A stretch of 64,000 bases of DNA from Blasia pusilla (GCA_050084515.1 CM114273.1:29512001-29576000); one strand, 5' to 3'. Positions 49,251-60,594 are shown, numbered from the stretch's first letter. A program made the numbers and translations. The notes: generated by a model from the letters alone, not told the origin.

Positions 49251-49639
49251 GAGGTGATGGGTGCCTTAGCTCATTACCCGTTCGATTCACAAGTGCAGTG
49301 ATCGAGCGACGACCATGAGAGATGGCGACCTTAGCAGCATTTAGGAGTGCCATCACTTGGCCTAGTGATTTGATTGAGGGACATATCCATACAGAGGATA
49401 CTCCCGTTACTGACATTTCTATGGAGATGAGTGTCATGGTAGCCGCATCAGTTCGTGGAGGAGAGGTGCCGCTTTGGGGCTTGAATGAGGAGCTTCGACG
49501 CTTAGCCACTGAGCATGTGTAGACCGCATGGAGCGAGACGTTTACACTAGAGTGTGATGGGTCATAGGAACCCCAGGTAGGCACGAGTGCTGCTATGACC
49601 CCTTTGGACATCACCCCGATTATGTGGTGCATCCCAAAG

Positions 49640-50625
49640 GAGGGTATTCGGGTGTTGGATCTCTTTGGAGGGATTAGCACTAGGTTAGTTGTTGTTTTGC
49701 ACGGTGGAGTGCGCGTAGTAGTACCTGTATGTGGAAATTGATGATGTTGCGAGGCGCACTTCACTTCACCATGTGGCGCAGTTACGCCTCCGTTTTCCCG
49801 ACTTGTTGTCTACGTCCGCCATTTAGGGTTACTAGAGTTCCCTACAGAGGGACATTTCATTGTTGGGGGCGCAGGATTTGGAGCGGGTAGAGACCATAGA
49901 CTTGGTCATTTCTAGTTGGCTGTGTCAGGGCCAATCGAGTGTTGGACGAGGTAACGGGTTAGCTGTCACTCGGTCCAGGTTATTTTGGGAGATGATGCGG
50001 ATCTTACGACAGTTACATGAGCATCAGCCTTGTTCTCCAACATACATTCTGGAGAATGTACCAATATTGGGTGATTCGAGGTCCTGCGTGGTGATGAGTG
50101 CACCTCAGGTGCGCGCATGGATCGGCCCGGCAGTTTTATTGGATGCAGCGAGTGTGGATTCATGAGGAGATCGTCCGCGTCTTTGGTGGATCAACTTGGT
50201 ACCACACGAGGTGTTGCGGAGGGCATATGCAAGAGTAGAGTGCCCCTCCAATTTATTGGTGGATTTTATTCTGGATCCAGGTAGTCGATCACAGGAAGTC
50301 ACGCACGATGATCGACGGCCGTTGACTGTGGTCAATAGGATTGGCATGCCACGGGCAGCCTTTCCCACATTTATGAGTTTTCCTGCTTCCTTTGCATACA
50401 AGGAGGCCAAACTTGGCTTGGTTTGGGATGACTAGGTACGGAGGTTGGTGGAGCCCAACGCCAATGAGCGAGAGCGAGCGATGGGATTCCCCACAGGAGT
50501 GGCCGTAGTACCGTCACTATCACATGCATCACGACGTCATGTCTTGGGTCAGGCGATGGACATGAACTGCTTGACATGGATTTTCAGCTTAGGAGTAGCT
50601 GAGCAATGTCATTTGAGGATGCGAC
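49640..50625 (+). pseudogene. C5-cytosine DNA methyltransferase domain in the retrotransposon
   Basis: Motifs appear in linear order. Motif I: GIRVLDLFGGIST (about 49649-49681). Motif II-like: EIDDVARRTSLHH (about 49735-49775). Then TIDLVISSWLCQGQS (about 49890-49935), where motif IV should be PCQ and Pro reads Leu. Next GNGLAVTRSRLFWEMM, then motif VI YILENVP (about 50045-50062) and the motif VIII region QVRAWIGPAVLLDAASV. A target-recognition segment follows (LLVDFILDPGSRSQE, RPLTVVNRIGMP, FMSFPASFAYKE). It ends with motifs IX-X ERERAMGFPTG, ASRRHVLGQAMDMN (about 50461-50590). The enzyme would transfer a methyl group from S-adenosylmethionine to cytosine. ENV, ERxxxMGFP and LG resemble DNMT3. 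The linear order differs from plant DRM. Stops and frameshifts break it into about four frames, and the Leu in motif IV would probably inactivate it. Confidence 0.88.
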
Positions 50626-51019
50626 AAATCACAGTTGTTGCGTTGGTGAGCCCAATACTTATCGAGACGGTTGAGGAAGTGGCTGGGGGCGAGACCCGAG
50701 GAGATCGACACACCAGGGGTGATCGGGAGAGACACCCTTGGACTTTTTGGGATGTTTTGCAAGTATGCTAGGAGATGGTAGCCACAACATCGAGCATGGT
50801 CAAGGGTATTGCAAATGGAGATCCGATTTTTCAGTTGGCTGCAGGGGAGTAATCGAGTTTTGTTGTCCGAGACGGGGTTGCACCATAACAACCACCGACA
50901 CCAGCGCAGGAGAGTCCTACCATAGTCACGATGGAGACTTGGAAGCCTAATATGGGCCCTAAATTGATAGGAGGAGAGTGGAGCCAGATACACCAATTCC
51001 TTAGGAGTTAAGGAGTTGT

Positions 51020-52440
51020 TTTGCATTTAGTATGTAGGATTTGGGTGAGTTGAAGGGTCTAGGGATCCGCATTGAGTTTTCGAGTGATACGCCGATCTTC
51101 CGACCATCCTACAAGTATAGTGACATGAAGAGCGCTTAGATTCAGAGTAGGAGCGAGGACTTGGTTGGAGCATGACTACTGGAAATGTCACATGGAGAAT
51201 ATGCATCTACCACTATCATGCCTGCCAAGAAGGATGTGCATGGCAATTGGACGGATAGGTGGATGTGTGGAGATTACCGACCTTTCAATTGGCACACAAA
51301 GTCCGATAGGTTTGCCATGCCCACCCGTGAGGAGATCTTTGATGCGATTGGGCATGCAAAGGTCTTCAGTTCATTGGATTTGCGAGCCAGATACCATCAG
51401 CTGCCTATCAGATTGGAGGACAGGCAAAAGATGCCATTTTTGGGCATCGATCCTCACGGGAAGGATTGTTTGTACCAGTGGCGGTTCTTACCATTCGGGT
51501 TGAACAACGCCTCGGCTGAGTTTCAGAGGGTCATGGATAGGATCTTGGCAGGTCAAGATTTTGCTAGGTGTTATGTTGATGACATCGTAGTCTTTAGCGC
51601 CATGGTTGAGGAGCATGAGCGACATCTAGAGGAGGTGTTTCGACGATTGCAGTTACATAGGCTGAAGCTACATCCAGGCAAGTGCAAGTTCTTCTACTAC
51701 CAGATTGAGTACTTGGGTCATACGATATACCCAAGGGGCCTTGGTGTGCAACAGACAAAGGTAAAGGCTATTTCACGCATTCCACACCCTACAGATGTGA
51801 GTCGAGTTCGTGCATTCATGGGATTGGAAAACTTCTATTGACGGTAGGTCAAGGGTTTTAGTCCGACTGCGAAGCCGCTAACCTTACTGATCAAGGTGGA
51901 TCAGGAGTGGCATTGGGGGGATGAGCAGGAGGGAGCATTTCAAATGCTCAAGGACATATTGACGTCCACGCCCATATTGAGGAGACCGATCAAGAGGCTT
52001 CCTTTCCAATTACATACCGATTGGAGCATGTTAGGGCTTGGAGGTGTGCTCACCCAACATGACGATGATGGTAGAGAGTTTATGGTGGCTTACGCTAGTC
52101 GCTTAAACAATGCTATAGAGGCAAAGTATAGCTTGTATGAGGGTGAGTGCTTGGCTGCAGTGTGGGCTGTCGCACATTTCAGATGTTATCTATTTGACAA
52201 TCCCTTTACCATCATTACTGATCGTCAGCCACTTAAGTGGTTAATGGAGTCCGAAAGCTTACAGGGAAGCTTGCGAGGTGGGCTCTTTTGTTGTAGGAGT
52301 ATGACATCCAGGTGGTGCATAGACATGGGATGCTCAACCAGGATGCAGATGGTTTGAGCCGTAACCTATGCCCGAGTCAGCGAGATGCAACTAGAGCTCG
52401 TTGGCATGGTGAGAGTGATGAGGAGTTGGTGCCAGGATGA
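51020..52440 (+). pseudogene. Reverse transcriptase and RNase H of copy B
   Basis: The largest intact piece is 51185-51841. It has MPAKKDVHGNW, MCGDYRPFN, VFSSLDLRARYHQLP, FLPFGLNNASAEFQRVMD and the intact catalytic CYVDDIVVFS (about 51570-51600), then LKLHPGKCKFF and YLGHTIYPRGLGVQ. After one stop the connection and RNase H domain continue (51896-52357) with LHTDWSMLGLGGVL, YEGECLAAVWAVAHFR and TDRQPLKWLM. Then comes the MLNQDADGLSRN terminus. This is a Ty3/gypsy-type RT with the usual RT-RNase H order. It would copy element RNA into DNA. Few stops interrupt it, which suggests moderate age. Confidence 0.93.
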
Positions 52441-52455
52441 CATGCGTTAGCCTAT

Positions 52456-53640
52456 TTGGGCTTGTTGGCTATGGAGAGCCAAATTTATGAGACTTCGATG
52501 GTGAGGTCTAATGGAGAGTCCTTAGATCCAGAGGCCGGTGAGGAGACGACAGATGGCCAAGATTTTCACGACGATGGAATGGTCTTGGAGTACCTGCGTA
52601 CTAGCAGCGTCGCGAGCAGAGTGGGTGCTAGAGAGTGGGATCGGATCCTACACCGAGCCAGACAGTTCGAGTGGGAGAGCACACATGTATTGCGAGTGTG
52701 GGAGGATGGTAGAGTGCGTGTAGTGCCTCATCCTTTGCACAGAGCACGTTTGATGCATCATGCCCACGAGGAGTTGGGTCATTTTGGAGTGAAGCGGACG
52801 TATAACTTGCTCCATATTCAGTATTGGTGGTGAGGCATGTAGATTGATGTTCAGTAGTTTGTTGCCAGATGCATGGTGTGTGATCAAGTCTGAGCATCGT
52901 TTAATGGTCCGACTCCACAGTTGCATCCACTTTCGATCATGGGTTTTGGTTATAGATGGAGTTTGGATTTGGCACGACCTTTGCCTTTGACGAGCGCCAT
53001 GGTCATTATTTGTTGGTGATGGTCGAGCACTTCTCAAAGTGGATAGAGTTGGTTGCATTGCCTCACAAAGCGAGTGAGGGAGTAGCGTATGCCTTCCTAG
53101 ATCAAGTGCTGAGTCATTACGGTGCACCAACTGAGGTGTTGACCGACCAGGGTACATAGTTCCGCGGGGAGTTTCAGGCCTTGTGTGATCAGGCACTGAT
53201 CGACCACCGCACTACTTCGTGAGATCATCCTGAGGCGGATGGACTAGCGGAGCGAGTTGTGAAGACGGTGAAGAGGGGTTTACACAAGTATGGCTTGCAG
53301 AGAGGTCACCTAGGAGATTGGGACCTTCAGTTGCCGTGGTTGGCGATGGGATATAGATTCAGCAGGCAGGCATCCTTAGCGTCTTTCTCACCGTACTTGT
53401 TGCTTTATGGCCGAGAGCCAGATTTACCTGCGGCCATTCGTCGAGATGTTGGTGAGGTGTTGAACCTTGATGACCCTGATCTATGGATGCGAGTTGTTTT
53501 GGAGAGCGATGCCCATGACGTTTGAGAACTTGGTGATTGCGCAACATCGGGATATGTTGAGATATGCGACTATTCGGGGAGGTGGTTATCGACCTACTAT
53601 CCGGAGGTTTCATCAGGTAGACTATGTCTACTTGCAGTAG
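52456..53640 (+). pseudogene. DDE integrase of copy B
   Basis: The N-terminal zinc-binding HHCC domain is at about 52740-52890 (HHAHEELGHFG, then CMVC). The catalytic core follows in pieces with SLDLA (first Asp, about 52965), FSKWIELVALPHK, VLTDQGT (second Asp, about 53140) and ADGLAERVVKTVKRGL (Glu, about 53245). The tail continues with LPWLAMGYR, SFSPYLLLYGREPDLP and, in another frame, MLRYATIRGGGYRP. It would insert element DNA into chromosomes. Stops and at least two frameshifts make it non-functional. Its presence argues against a tyrosine-recombinase (DIRS-type) element despite the split terminal repeats. Confidence 0.88.
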
Positions 53641-53655
53641 ACGGCATCCACGACG

Positions 53656-53980
53656 TTGGATGTGACTGCAGGGCCCACCATCTTGAGAGTGCGTGAGGTT
53701 TTGCCATCCGGTGTTCTCTTATTGGAGGGACGTGATGGTATGGTTTGGAAGGACCATGTGCGTAAGTGTGCGCCATGTCATCTTCCCAACATTGACGGTA
53801 CAGTTGATCCGAGCTTAGCAATAGCTCCTGCACGCTTGAGATGTATGTTGTGTGGTTCCGCCTGTGGTGCAGCCACTATGCTAGTATGTGATGGGTGTTT
53901 GAGAGGATGACATATGGCATGTTTGATGCCACCTCTCACTAGGGTTCCTCAAGGATGATGGATGTATCCTAGATGTACAT
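53656..53980 (+). pseudogene. Integrase tail with C-terminal PHD finger
   Basis: After the integrase, the frame 53656-53910 and its continuation encode a short beta-rich stretch (TILRVREVLPSGVLLLEGR) and then a zinc finger at 53842-53976. The spacing is C-x2-C-x11-C-x2-C-x4-H-x2-C-x14-Y-x2-C, the C4HC3 pattern of a PHD finger with the seventh ligand Cys changed to Tyr. The hallmark PPLTRVPQG between the HMAC and PRC groups supports the call. Two positions where PHD fingers usually have Trp are TGA stops. PHD fingers read histone H3 tails. In chromoviruses a chromodomain at this place guides integration, so a targeting role is the obvious inference. Confidence 0.82.
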
Positions 53981-54149
53981 AGAGTAGGTAGTTCTACATT
54001 CCGACTTGTATCTGTGACATGGATGATAAGAGGGCGACTAACGATGGGGCCACGTGAGCACCCGATCTTCTTGCTCTTAGCATCTGAGAGATGTATGTCA
54101 TGGTTGGTAGGGATAGATGGCTATCTGGAGTTAGAGGGACCTAACCACC

Positions 54150-54163
54150 AACTAGGGGGGCGA
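54150..54163 (+). promoter_or_regulatory. Polypurine tract of copy B
   Basis: AACTAGGGGGGCGA immediately before B1, nearly identical to the tract before B1 of copy A. Confidence 0.7.
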
Positions 54164-54294
54164 TTGGAGATATTTTGGTACTTCTTGTCTCGTTGTTTGG
54201 ATGCCAAGAGTTAGCATGGGATCGTGCATGTTTGTGTGTGTGTGTGTTCGGTGACAGCGAAGTATGTTGTGTAGTGATGTGTATGCGCACGATA
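54164..54294 (+). repeat. B1 terminal module of copy B
   Basis: 131 bp starting TTGGAGATATTTTGG and ending GCGCACGATA. It is about 90% alike by eye to B2 at 54801-54929. Two bases (GA) separate it from A2. Confidence 0.88.
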
Positions 54295-54296
54295 GA

Positions 54297-54800
54297 TGTC
54301 ATGTATTTTAGGATAGATTGGTGAGATCTAGTAGAGAGCCTTCGTGAGTAGTGGAGGACAGGCTCAATATGTTGAGTATGATCTGCTGATGCCCCGGGAA
54401 ACCTGAGAGAACTGGTTTCCCATTCGTATCGGCTCATTTGGAGCCATATTGAAGAACTTACTATTTTAGGTAAGTACCATTCTGAGTATATGATTGACTT
54501 TTTATTTTTGGTAAGTGATCCTTGACCTCCTACATCATGTCAAGAGCCAAGGAGGTGACTTGGGAGCATAAGTTACCATGGAGAGAGCTTGGGAGAGGGG
54601 AGGGGTATACCTTAAGGAGAGAGAGCTTGAAAACTCATTTTCTCTTTGTTGAACCTCTTGGCACGAGGCGGCGAAACTATGGTCCCTTGTAATCCAAGCC
54701 TCTCATTAGGAGAGTGGGTTTGGTTTGACATTGAGAAATACATGTGAGAGCGCACACATGTGAGAAGTATGGTGTTGTGAGAGAGATTGGATCTTATTTT
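54297..54800 (+). repeat. A2 terminal module of copy B
   Basis: Starts TGTCATGTATTTTAGG at the position equivalent to A2 of copy A, but the sequence is largely different. A GGGTATACC promoter-like site lies near 54601. No A1 partner is in the window because the left end is truncated. Confidence 0.75.
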
Positions 54801-54929
54801 AATTGGAGATATTTTGGTACTTCTTGTCTCGTTGTTTGAATGCCCTGAGTTAGCATAGGATCGTGCATGTTTGTGTATGTCTTCGATGACAGCGATATAT
54901 GTTGTGTAGCGATGTGTATGCACACGACA
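54801..54929 (+). repeat. B2 terminal module of copy B
   Basis: The second copy of B1, ending GCACACGACA at the outer edge of the element. The flanking bases TGAG cannot be checked as a target duplication because the left end is lost. Confidence 0.88.
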
Positions 54930-57900
54930 TGAGAGTACCACACTGCCAGCTCGTCTGACCCTATTTTAACACATCGTTTGAGTGTACACTATTGGCTCTG
55001 CAACGCAATGGTGCGCGAATCCACATGAAAACACAGATATGCAAGAGGCTGATCGATCCGAGCGGAGCGATGGTGGCGGAATTAAGGGTAACCGCTTTGA
55101 CTACTGTCTGCGGAGGACATGCACCGCTTTCGACAATGGCTGGCTGCTTGTTATAAGCTCAAAATACACTTTTCCTTGTGGAGGAGAAGGGTGGCGAATT
55201 GAAGATTGCTCGAGAACGAGAATCTCCCATTTGTGTGGGGAGGTAGGGGATAAGGGCTCTATTTCGTTGACCGACACTACACAAAAAATGAGTAGAGAAT
55301 AAACGTGGGGAAAACACACCACCGTTCGTCCATGGAAATTTAACAACCGGATAAGCTTTGCAGCTTGGGCTTGTCGCTCAATGTGATAACAGGGTAGAGA
55401 TTTAGATGGCAATCGAGGCAGATTTACATGATCTAGTGTCCCCGTGGGAAAACGTATCTAGAATTCAAAATTGTGGTTCTGTAGAGATGCAACTAACTAA
55501 TGATTGAGAAAAATTTTCTGCCACAGAATTGCAACATTATGCGTTTGCTATGGCGTTTACAACACCCGACATGCAGCGGCATGGAAACAAGTAACGATAT
55601 ACAATGACTAAACTAAATGACTCCATGAAAAAAATGTTTGAATGCAAGAACACCAAAAAAAAACTCACCCAGGGTACAACAGCTGATGTCTAAAACAAGA
55701 ACGCATGAATGCAAGTGGCAGGGGTCAAGATAGAGTACGCAAGAATCTGAAACGAGGGTGAAGATAGAGTACGCGAGAACTTGAAAAGGCTACGCAAGAA
55801 CTTGAGAAGAGAAGGCAAGAACCTGAAAAAACTTACGTCCTTTGCACTTGAACTAAATCGTTGGTCAGCCTTTCGCAAGCAGTACCACCGACACGGGAGA
55901 CACAGTCTAAGGCGGTGTGAATTCTACATTCGGCGTCACAATGAATTCTACATTCGGTATCACAAAGAGAGTAAGCCTTTCTTTTCGGAGTTAGGGTTGC
56001 TCTCGAGTATTGATCTTAGAGTATACTGCAACAAGAATGTTCGAGAATAATGGGGATAATGAATTACCGTCAACTCAGTGAGGTGCATTTTGTCGGGCAG
56101 TGAGCAGAGAATCAATTCGTAGAGAAGGATAACATAAGAAACCAATGCATAGATAGGTGGCCGTTGTGAAATCGAGTGTATGTTGCACTCACCGTTGTCG
56201 TCGATTGTAGGTCCATTCTCCTCGGCCTACCTGTTCGTCTATTTTTTTGGTTTGGAGATAAATGTGGCTGCTGAAATGTAGCCGTCAGATCTCCTCGAGG
56301 AGTAGGTCCATGCACCAACATAGCTGAAGCAACACTGACAAACAACCGTCAACTCTCGAGCACGAATTGTAGTGTAACCTAAAATATCCGAAATCAATGA
56401 AATCTGACAAGCAGCAACGAAGACGGATAACCCACGAGGTTGAATAAAAATGAAGTAAAGATGAAAAAGGAATGGCCGCTCCCCGTTTTAGGTTGTTGTC
56501 GTCTAGTGCACAAGTTCGAGGTGACTTGAGAACGATTAAGATTGTACGCTATTTGGTATCTCTATTTTAGAAGCGCACTCTCCCACAGACCTGCAGGTTG
56601 CATGGCATTCAATCGAAGAGCACTTGGTTTCCTCGATCCTTGCTGCACACTGCACAAGGGCATATCGATAGCCTCCGCTCTCTCTGCACTCCACACCGCC
56701 GTGTCACCACTAGCTATAATGCATGCGCCATAGTTTGGCATCGACGATGAACGTAAATGCATACAACATGCGACCGACACTAGAAGCCCTAACACAACGT
56801 GTCAACATAATATTCCGTTCCGAAGTTTACGGACCCTTTGTAGGGGCCGTAACGAGATATCTAAAAGGAATTACTGGAACGAAAACTATGAACCCGTAGA
56901 TGCTGCTTTAAAAAGTCTGAAGTATCGACTTTAGATTCCGAATAGCGTACAAAGCTTCCACATCGCAAGATTCACTTCTCGTCCAGTGTCGTTCGGCCGG
57001 TGCGGGTAGCGGGTGGGTATGATCGTATGAGGAAAATCTCCTGCACGGCGACCATTTTGTTTCGTACCGGTGGTGCGCACGGGGGACTGGTTTGCGCCGG
57101 CCCAAGGACGGGTCCCTACTGGACAGGACGAACGTCGATGGGGAAGACGGAATCTCCTCGGATAGAAAGGGCCGAGAGATTCTACATCGGACGGTGAAAA
57201 TCGCTCGAGGGCGAGAACGGCGGAGAATCCGGATGGAAGCCGGGTCCTTGGAAGGATGACAACCACCGGCGTGGTGCGGTCAGGGACAGGGATCGGAACT
57301 CGACGGCGTGAAGGGCCGAGCACACGTTGAAATTGAGTAGTGCTGAAGCTGAGTGGGAAGACGGACGTCAACGGGAGGAACGGGATCCGTCAATTCTGAG
57401 CGGGACATAGGAAATCGGACGGTCGAGATCGCACGAAGGAGAGGCGGACGGAGGAGTTTCTCGACGGAGATACAACCCATGTGGATTACCCGTTCTGCGG
57501 CGTCTTTCGGTCGCAGCGGGAACGATGAGCGCGCAGCAGGAAGACGACGGTGGGGAAGCAGTCGCTCCGCGTGCTCAGCTGTAGGGGTGGACAATAGCGG
57601 AGCGGGAGGAGCGCTGGTATGTCGATCCCGAGTTCGTTTGAACGCTCGACACTGTTTCTGAAAGGTGATTGAATGGCAGGCCGATGGAACTCTTAGGCTG
57701 AGCGTAATTCACAATGTGAGGGGCGAGTTTTTTTGGCTGTCTGTCCCTGTTAATCGGCATTTTTTTCTCGGGGGGTTAGGATGGTGGAGCAGGAAGTTGG
57801 AGGGATAGGTAAAGGCGCGCGAGTAATTGGAGAATCTGGAGTATAATGATTTTGTATGATGTTCGTCCGGTATCTTTCTGAGATGTCGGGAGAAGTGGCC

Positions 57901-60594
57901 AAAAGTGAGTGTCGTGAGTTCTATCTGTTGGTAGGGTTTATTAGCTTGGCAGAATAAGATTGGAGCAAACTTGATCTCAGTGTTCCAATTTCTAAGGTAT
58001 AGTGTTGGAGTTGAAGGAAATTTTAGTGTCAAAAGTTGGCGGACGGTGAGTTGCTACAATTGTGGATTGTTGCATTTGCAGGTGCCACTGACTGTTCATG
58101 CTACACAATTTCTTGGCTGACTTGAGGGGAGTGTGTATTGCTGATGATGTTGTCTCATACCGTCTACTATTGTTACTCGTACACAGGACTTTGTAGAGTA
58201 AGTCTGTAGGCTTTCAACAAGTTGCACGGGGAGTATTGCGAGCACCAAAACCAGTGAGCACGATCGATTGAGAGAGTTATTTCAACATAATTGAGAAGTG
58301 GAGGAATCTCGTGGGAAATGGTGAGAACGTCTGTTTAGATTGCCTGCAATCGAATTCGTTGTAGCGCGCTGTTTGTGATATTGGTCTCATGGAAGTATTT
58401 TGTGGCAATGCAGGTTCTGCACCCGTAGTGCTCTGAGCAATGGGATTGAGGGCAACATTGCGCCAAGTCAATGTCTCCAACGATGCCTTCGACGTAGCTA
58501 GCGCTCTTCATGATCCGATACCAGGATATAATGCGGGAGGACCGACCTCTTCGAATCGAATCCTCGAGAAGCTATCCGGATCGCGACGGAAGGTCGATAG
58601 CGTACTTGACGACATAATGGGAGACCCTGAGGATTTTAGGGACCTCGCGGACTCAGATGGTGAAAGTGGAGGTCGTTGGGAAGATGCTGTCAGAGCGGCG
58701 TAAGGCCTCTGCTGCCGCTGCTGCTGGTCCTAATACAATATGCTCAAATCAGGCCATCACTAGATTTCAATTTGTTTTGCTTGGGATCAGGGTCCTTGAC
58801 CCTGGACTTTGATTGAATGTGCTGGATATGATCTTTGAAAGATTATGATCATGTCTTTCTGTCAACTTTACGAGTTCAGGGATCTACCAGTTTGCTCGGT
58901 AGGACTTTTGCTTGGTAAATTTTTCGAGCAAGCATCTGTTTACCCCATCATAATTGACCGTTGTGTTGGAAATAGCAACCGTAATGACGATTTTCAGATT
59001 ATTTTTGTAGATAGTAGCCAAGTGTGGACTATTAAATCTTATCAACTTCCCCTACTGTCATTTGAAAGCCTCACAGTGTTTATTCTGGGATTTTTTTAAA
59101 ATTTATTTGTACGCAAGTCTCAGAACGGGGAACTATATTTTGGGACTTACTTAAAAATAAGCCGGTGCACAAGTAAAGTTACTCGTGTATCTTCCAGGCT
59201 CCTAGTCATTCAGGACAATTGAGTGAAGCTGATTTATAAAGGAAAATTTCAAAATCGGCACTGAAGCTACGGATCATGAATACTCAATAAATGTTGACCA
59301 TTGGTCTTCAATAAGTGAAGAGTTTAAGTATGCAACATAGGTTTTGCGAGATTAAGATCCCATTTCCAGGCCTAAACTATTTCAGGACTTCGAGATGAGA
59401 AAGATGGACACGTTGGTTGTGTAGTTGGTTTGTTTCTATGATCTTCACCTCAACATTCCAGTTGCTAACTGGAAACTTGATTTCTTATAGTATCACAGCT
59501 TGAGAAATATGGGTTAAGCTAAGTCATCCCTTCCTCTCTCTCACCTAGCTTGGTTGGCAAATATGTGAACAAGCATTCGGAAAGGATACCAGATGGTGTT
59601 CTGTATTATTGCCTCTCCTGGGAACTTCATCAAGTTGAGGGATGCTTGATGTTTCACGTGCTGGCCAATTATTTAAATCTGATACTGCACATAGAAATTT
59701 GACGACACATACAGTAATATTGTCTTATTCTATGGTCATGTACAGTCCTTGTACTAATCCAACAGTTTCTTTAGCTGGTAGCTGTGGTGTACAACAGGAA
59801 ATGATATATGAGCTATTTTATCATCCTGTGTAATCATGTCTGCAGTCTGCAATCGGCAGTTGCACAAATTAAAACCTTTCTTCCAGGAATTCCCAGATCA
59901 AATGAAGCCTTTCATAGAAGCTTGTTAGTTTCTACCTTCAGTGGATGCCTGTGTGACTAAATGGGTCAGCCTTGAGAGACAGAGAGACACTGCAATCATG
60001 GAATCGTTTTTTAAAATTTTGGGGACTCAATTGTCCGATGGTCTGTGTCTCGCAGTCTTTCCCAGCTATATCCCTCCAAAAGTTCCGGATAATTAATTGC
60101 TGCAGAAGTTGTGCCCGGCATGCATATGCAAGGTCTTACTGTTGTCTTCTGGGTTGACTTGAGCTAGAAGTGCCGCTCTTTCTTGTTCAATTTATCTTTC
60201 CTCACCAATTTTGTTAGTCCTCAGTGAGGTGGAGACTTAGAGCATGCTTTGGGTGGGTTATTGTGAGGGTTCAGGCCTAGATCCAGTGATGTCAATGGCA
60301 AAATGTGTTTTCATGCAGTATAAATTTTTGTTAAACATTCAGGTCAGGTTGAGTAGTGGCTTTGATTAACAAGTTTTACTTCATATTTCAGTCGGTCAGT
60401 TGCATAATCCATTTTCCTGTGTGTAAGGAATTGATTGGTCTTTCTAACAAATAAATCTTGAAACTGTCAATTTCTGGATAACTGTGGTCTGAACTACTAT
60501 CATTTCAATATCTAAGTACATCCTTTTTAAATTTAGGGTGTCAGCACCCATTCTGTATTCGTTTTGCCTGCCCTCTTTTGATTATTTCACGTAG
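54930..60594. other. Region left of the YTH gene, no firm gene
   Basis: No gene is securely recognised. The segment 56900-57700 is GC-rich and could be a promoter or 5' untranslated region for the YTH gene, or part of another gene. Frames across it on both strands have Arg/Ser/Pro-biased content and no domain. I looked for CCCH zinc fingers that would mark CPSF30 and found none between 54930 and 61459. The stretch 58704-60594 looks like intron or intergenic sequence. Confidence 0.45.
58440..58703 (+). CDS. Possible upstream exon or small protein
   Basis: An 87-codon frame starting at an ATG, with acidic, protein-like content in its second half (DSVLDDIMGDPEDFRDLADSDGE). It lies on the strand of the YTH gene and about 1.9 kb left of its first likely exon. 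Potential donor sites occur near its end, so it could be the first coding exon of that gene. No domain is recognised. Confidence 0.3.
   Translation: MGLRATLRQVNVSNDAFDVASALHDPIPGYNAGGPTSSNRILEKLSGSRRKVDSVLDDIMGDPEDFRDLADSDGESGGRWEDAVRAA

Larger units (their letters stand above)
48113..54929 (+). mobile_element. Copy B: Ty3/gypsy-like element with DNA methyltransferase and PHD finger
   Basis: A 5'-truncated member of the copy A family. Its left edge, about 48113, corresponds to roughly 26650 of copy A, so A1, leader and most of gag are missing. What remains is, in order, gag end, retropepsin, C5-DNA methyltransferase, reverse transcriptase, RNase H, DDE integrase, PHD finger, polypurine tract 54150-54163, B1 54164-54294, two spacer bases, A2 54297-54800 and B2 54801-54929. 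The polyprotein is broken by stops and frameshifts. Its A and B sequences differ strongly from those of copy A, yet the arrangement is the same. The left edge abuts the start of the minus-strand Helitron region. Confidence 0.87.

Noticed and set aside
49640-50625. Methyltransferase as a captured host DRM gene
   Set aside because: DRM enzymes have rearranged motif order; here the order is linear I to X.
56900-57700. GC-rich frames left of the YTH gene as a separate gene
   Set aside because: Arg/Ser/Pro bias on both strands without domain; could be promoter or untranslated sequence.
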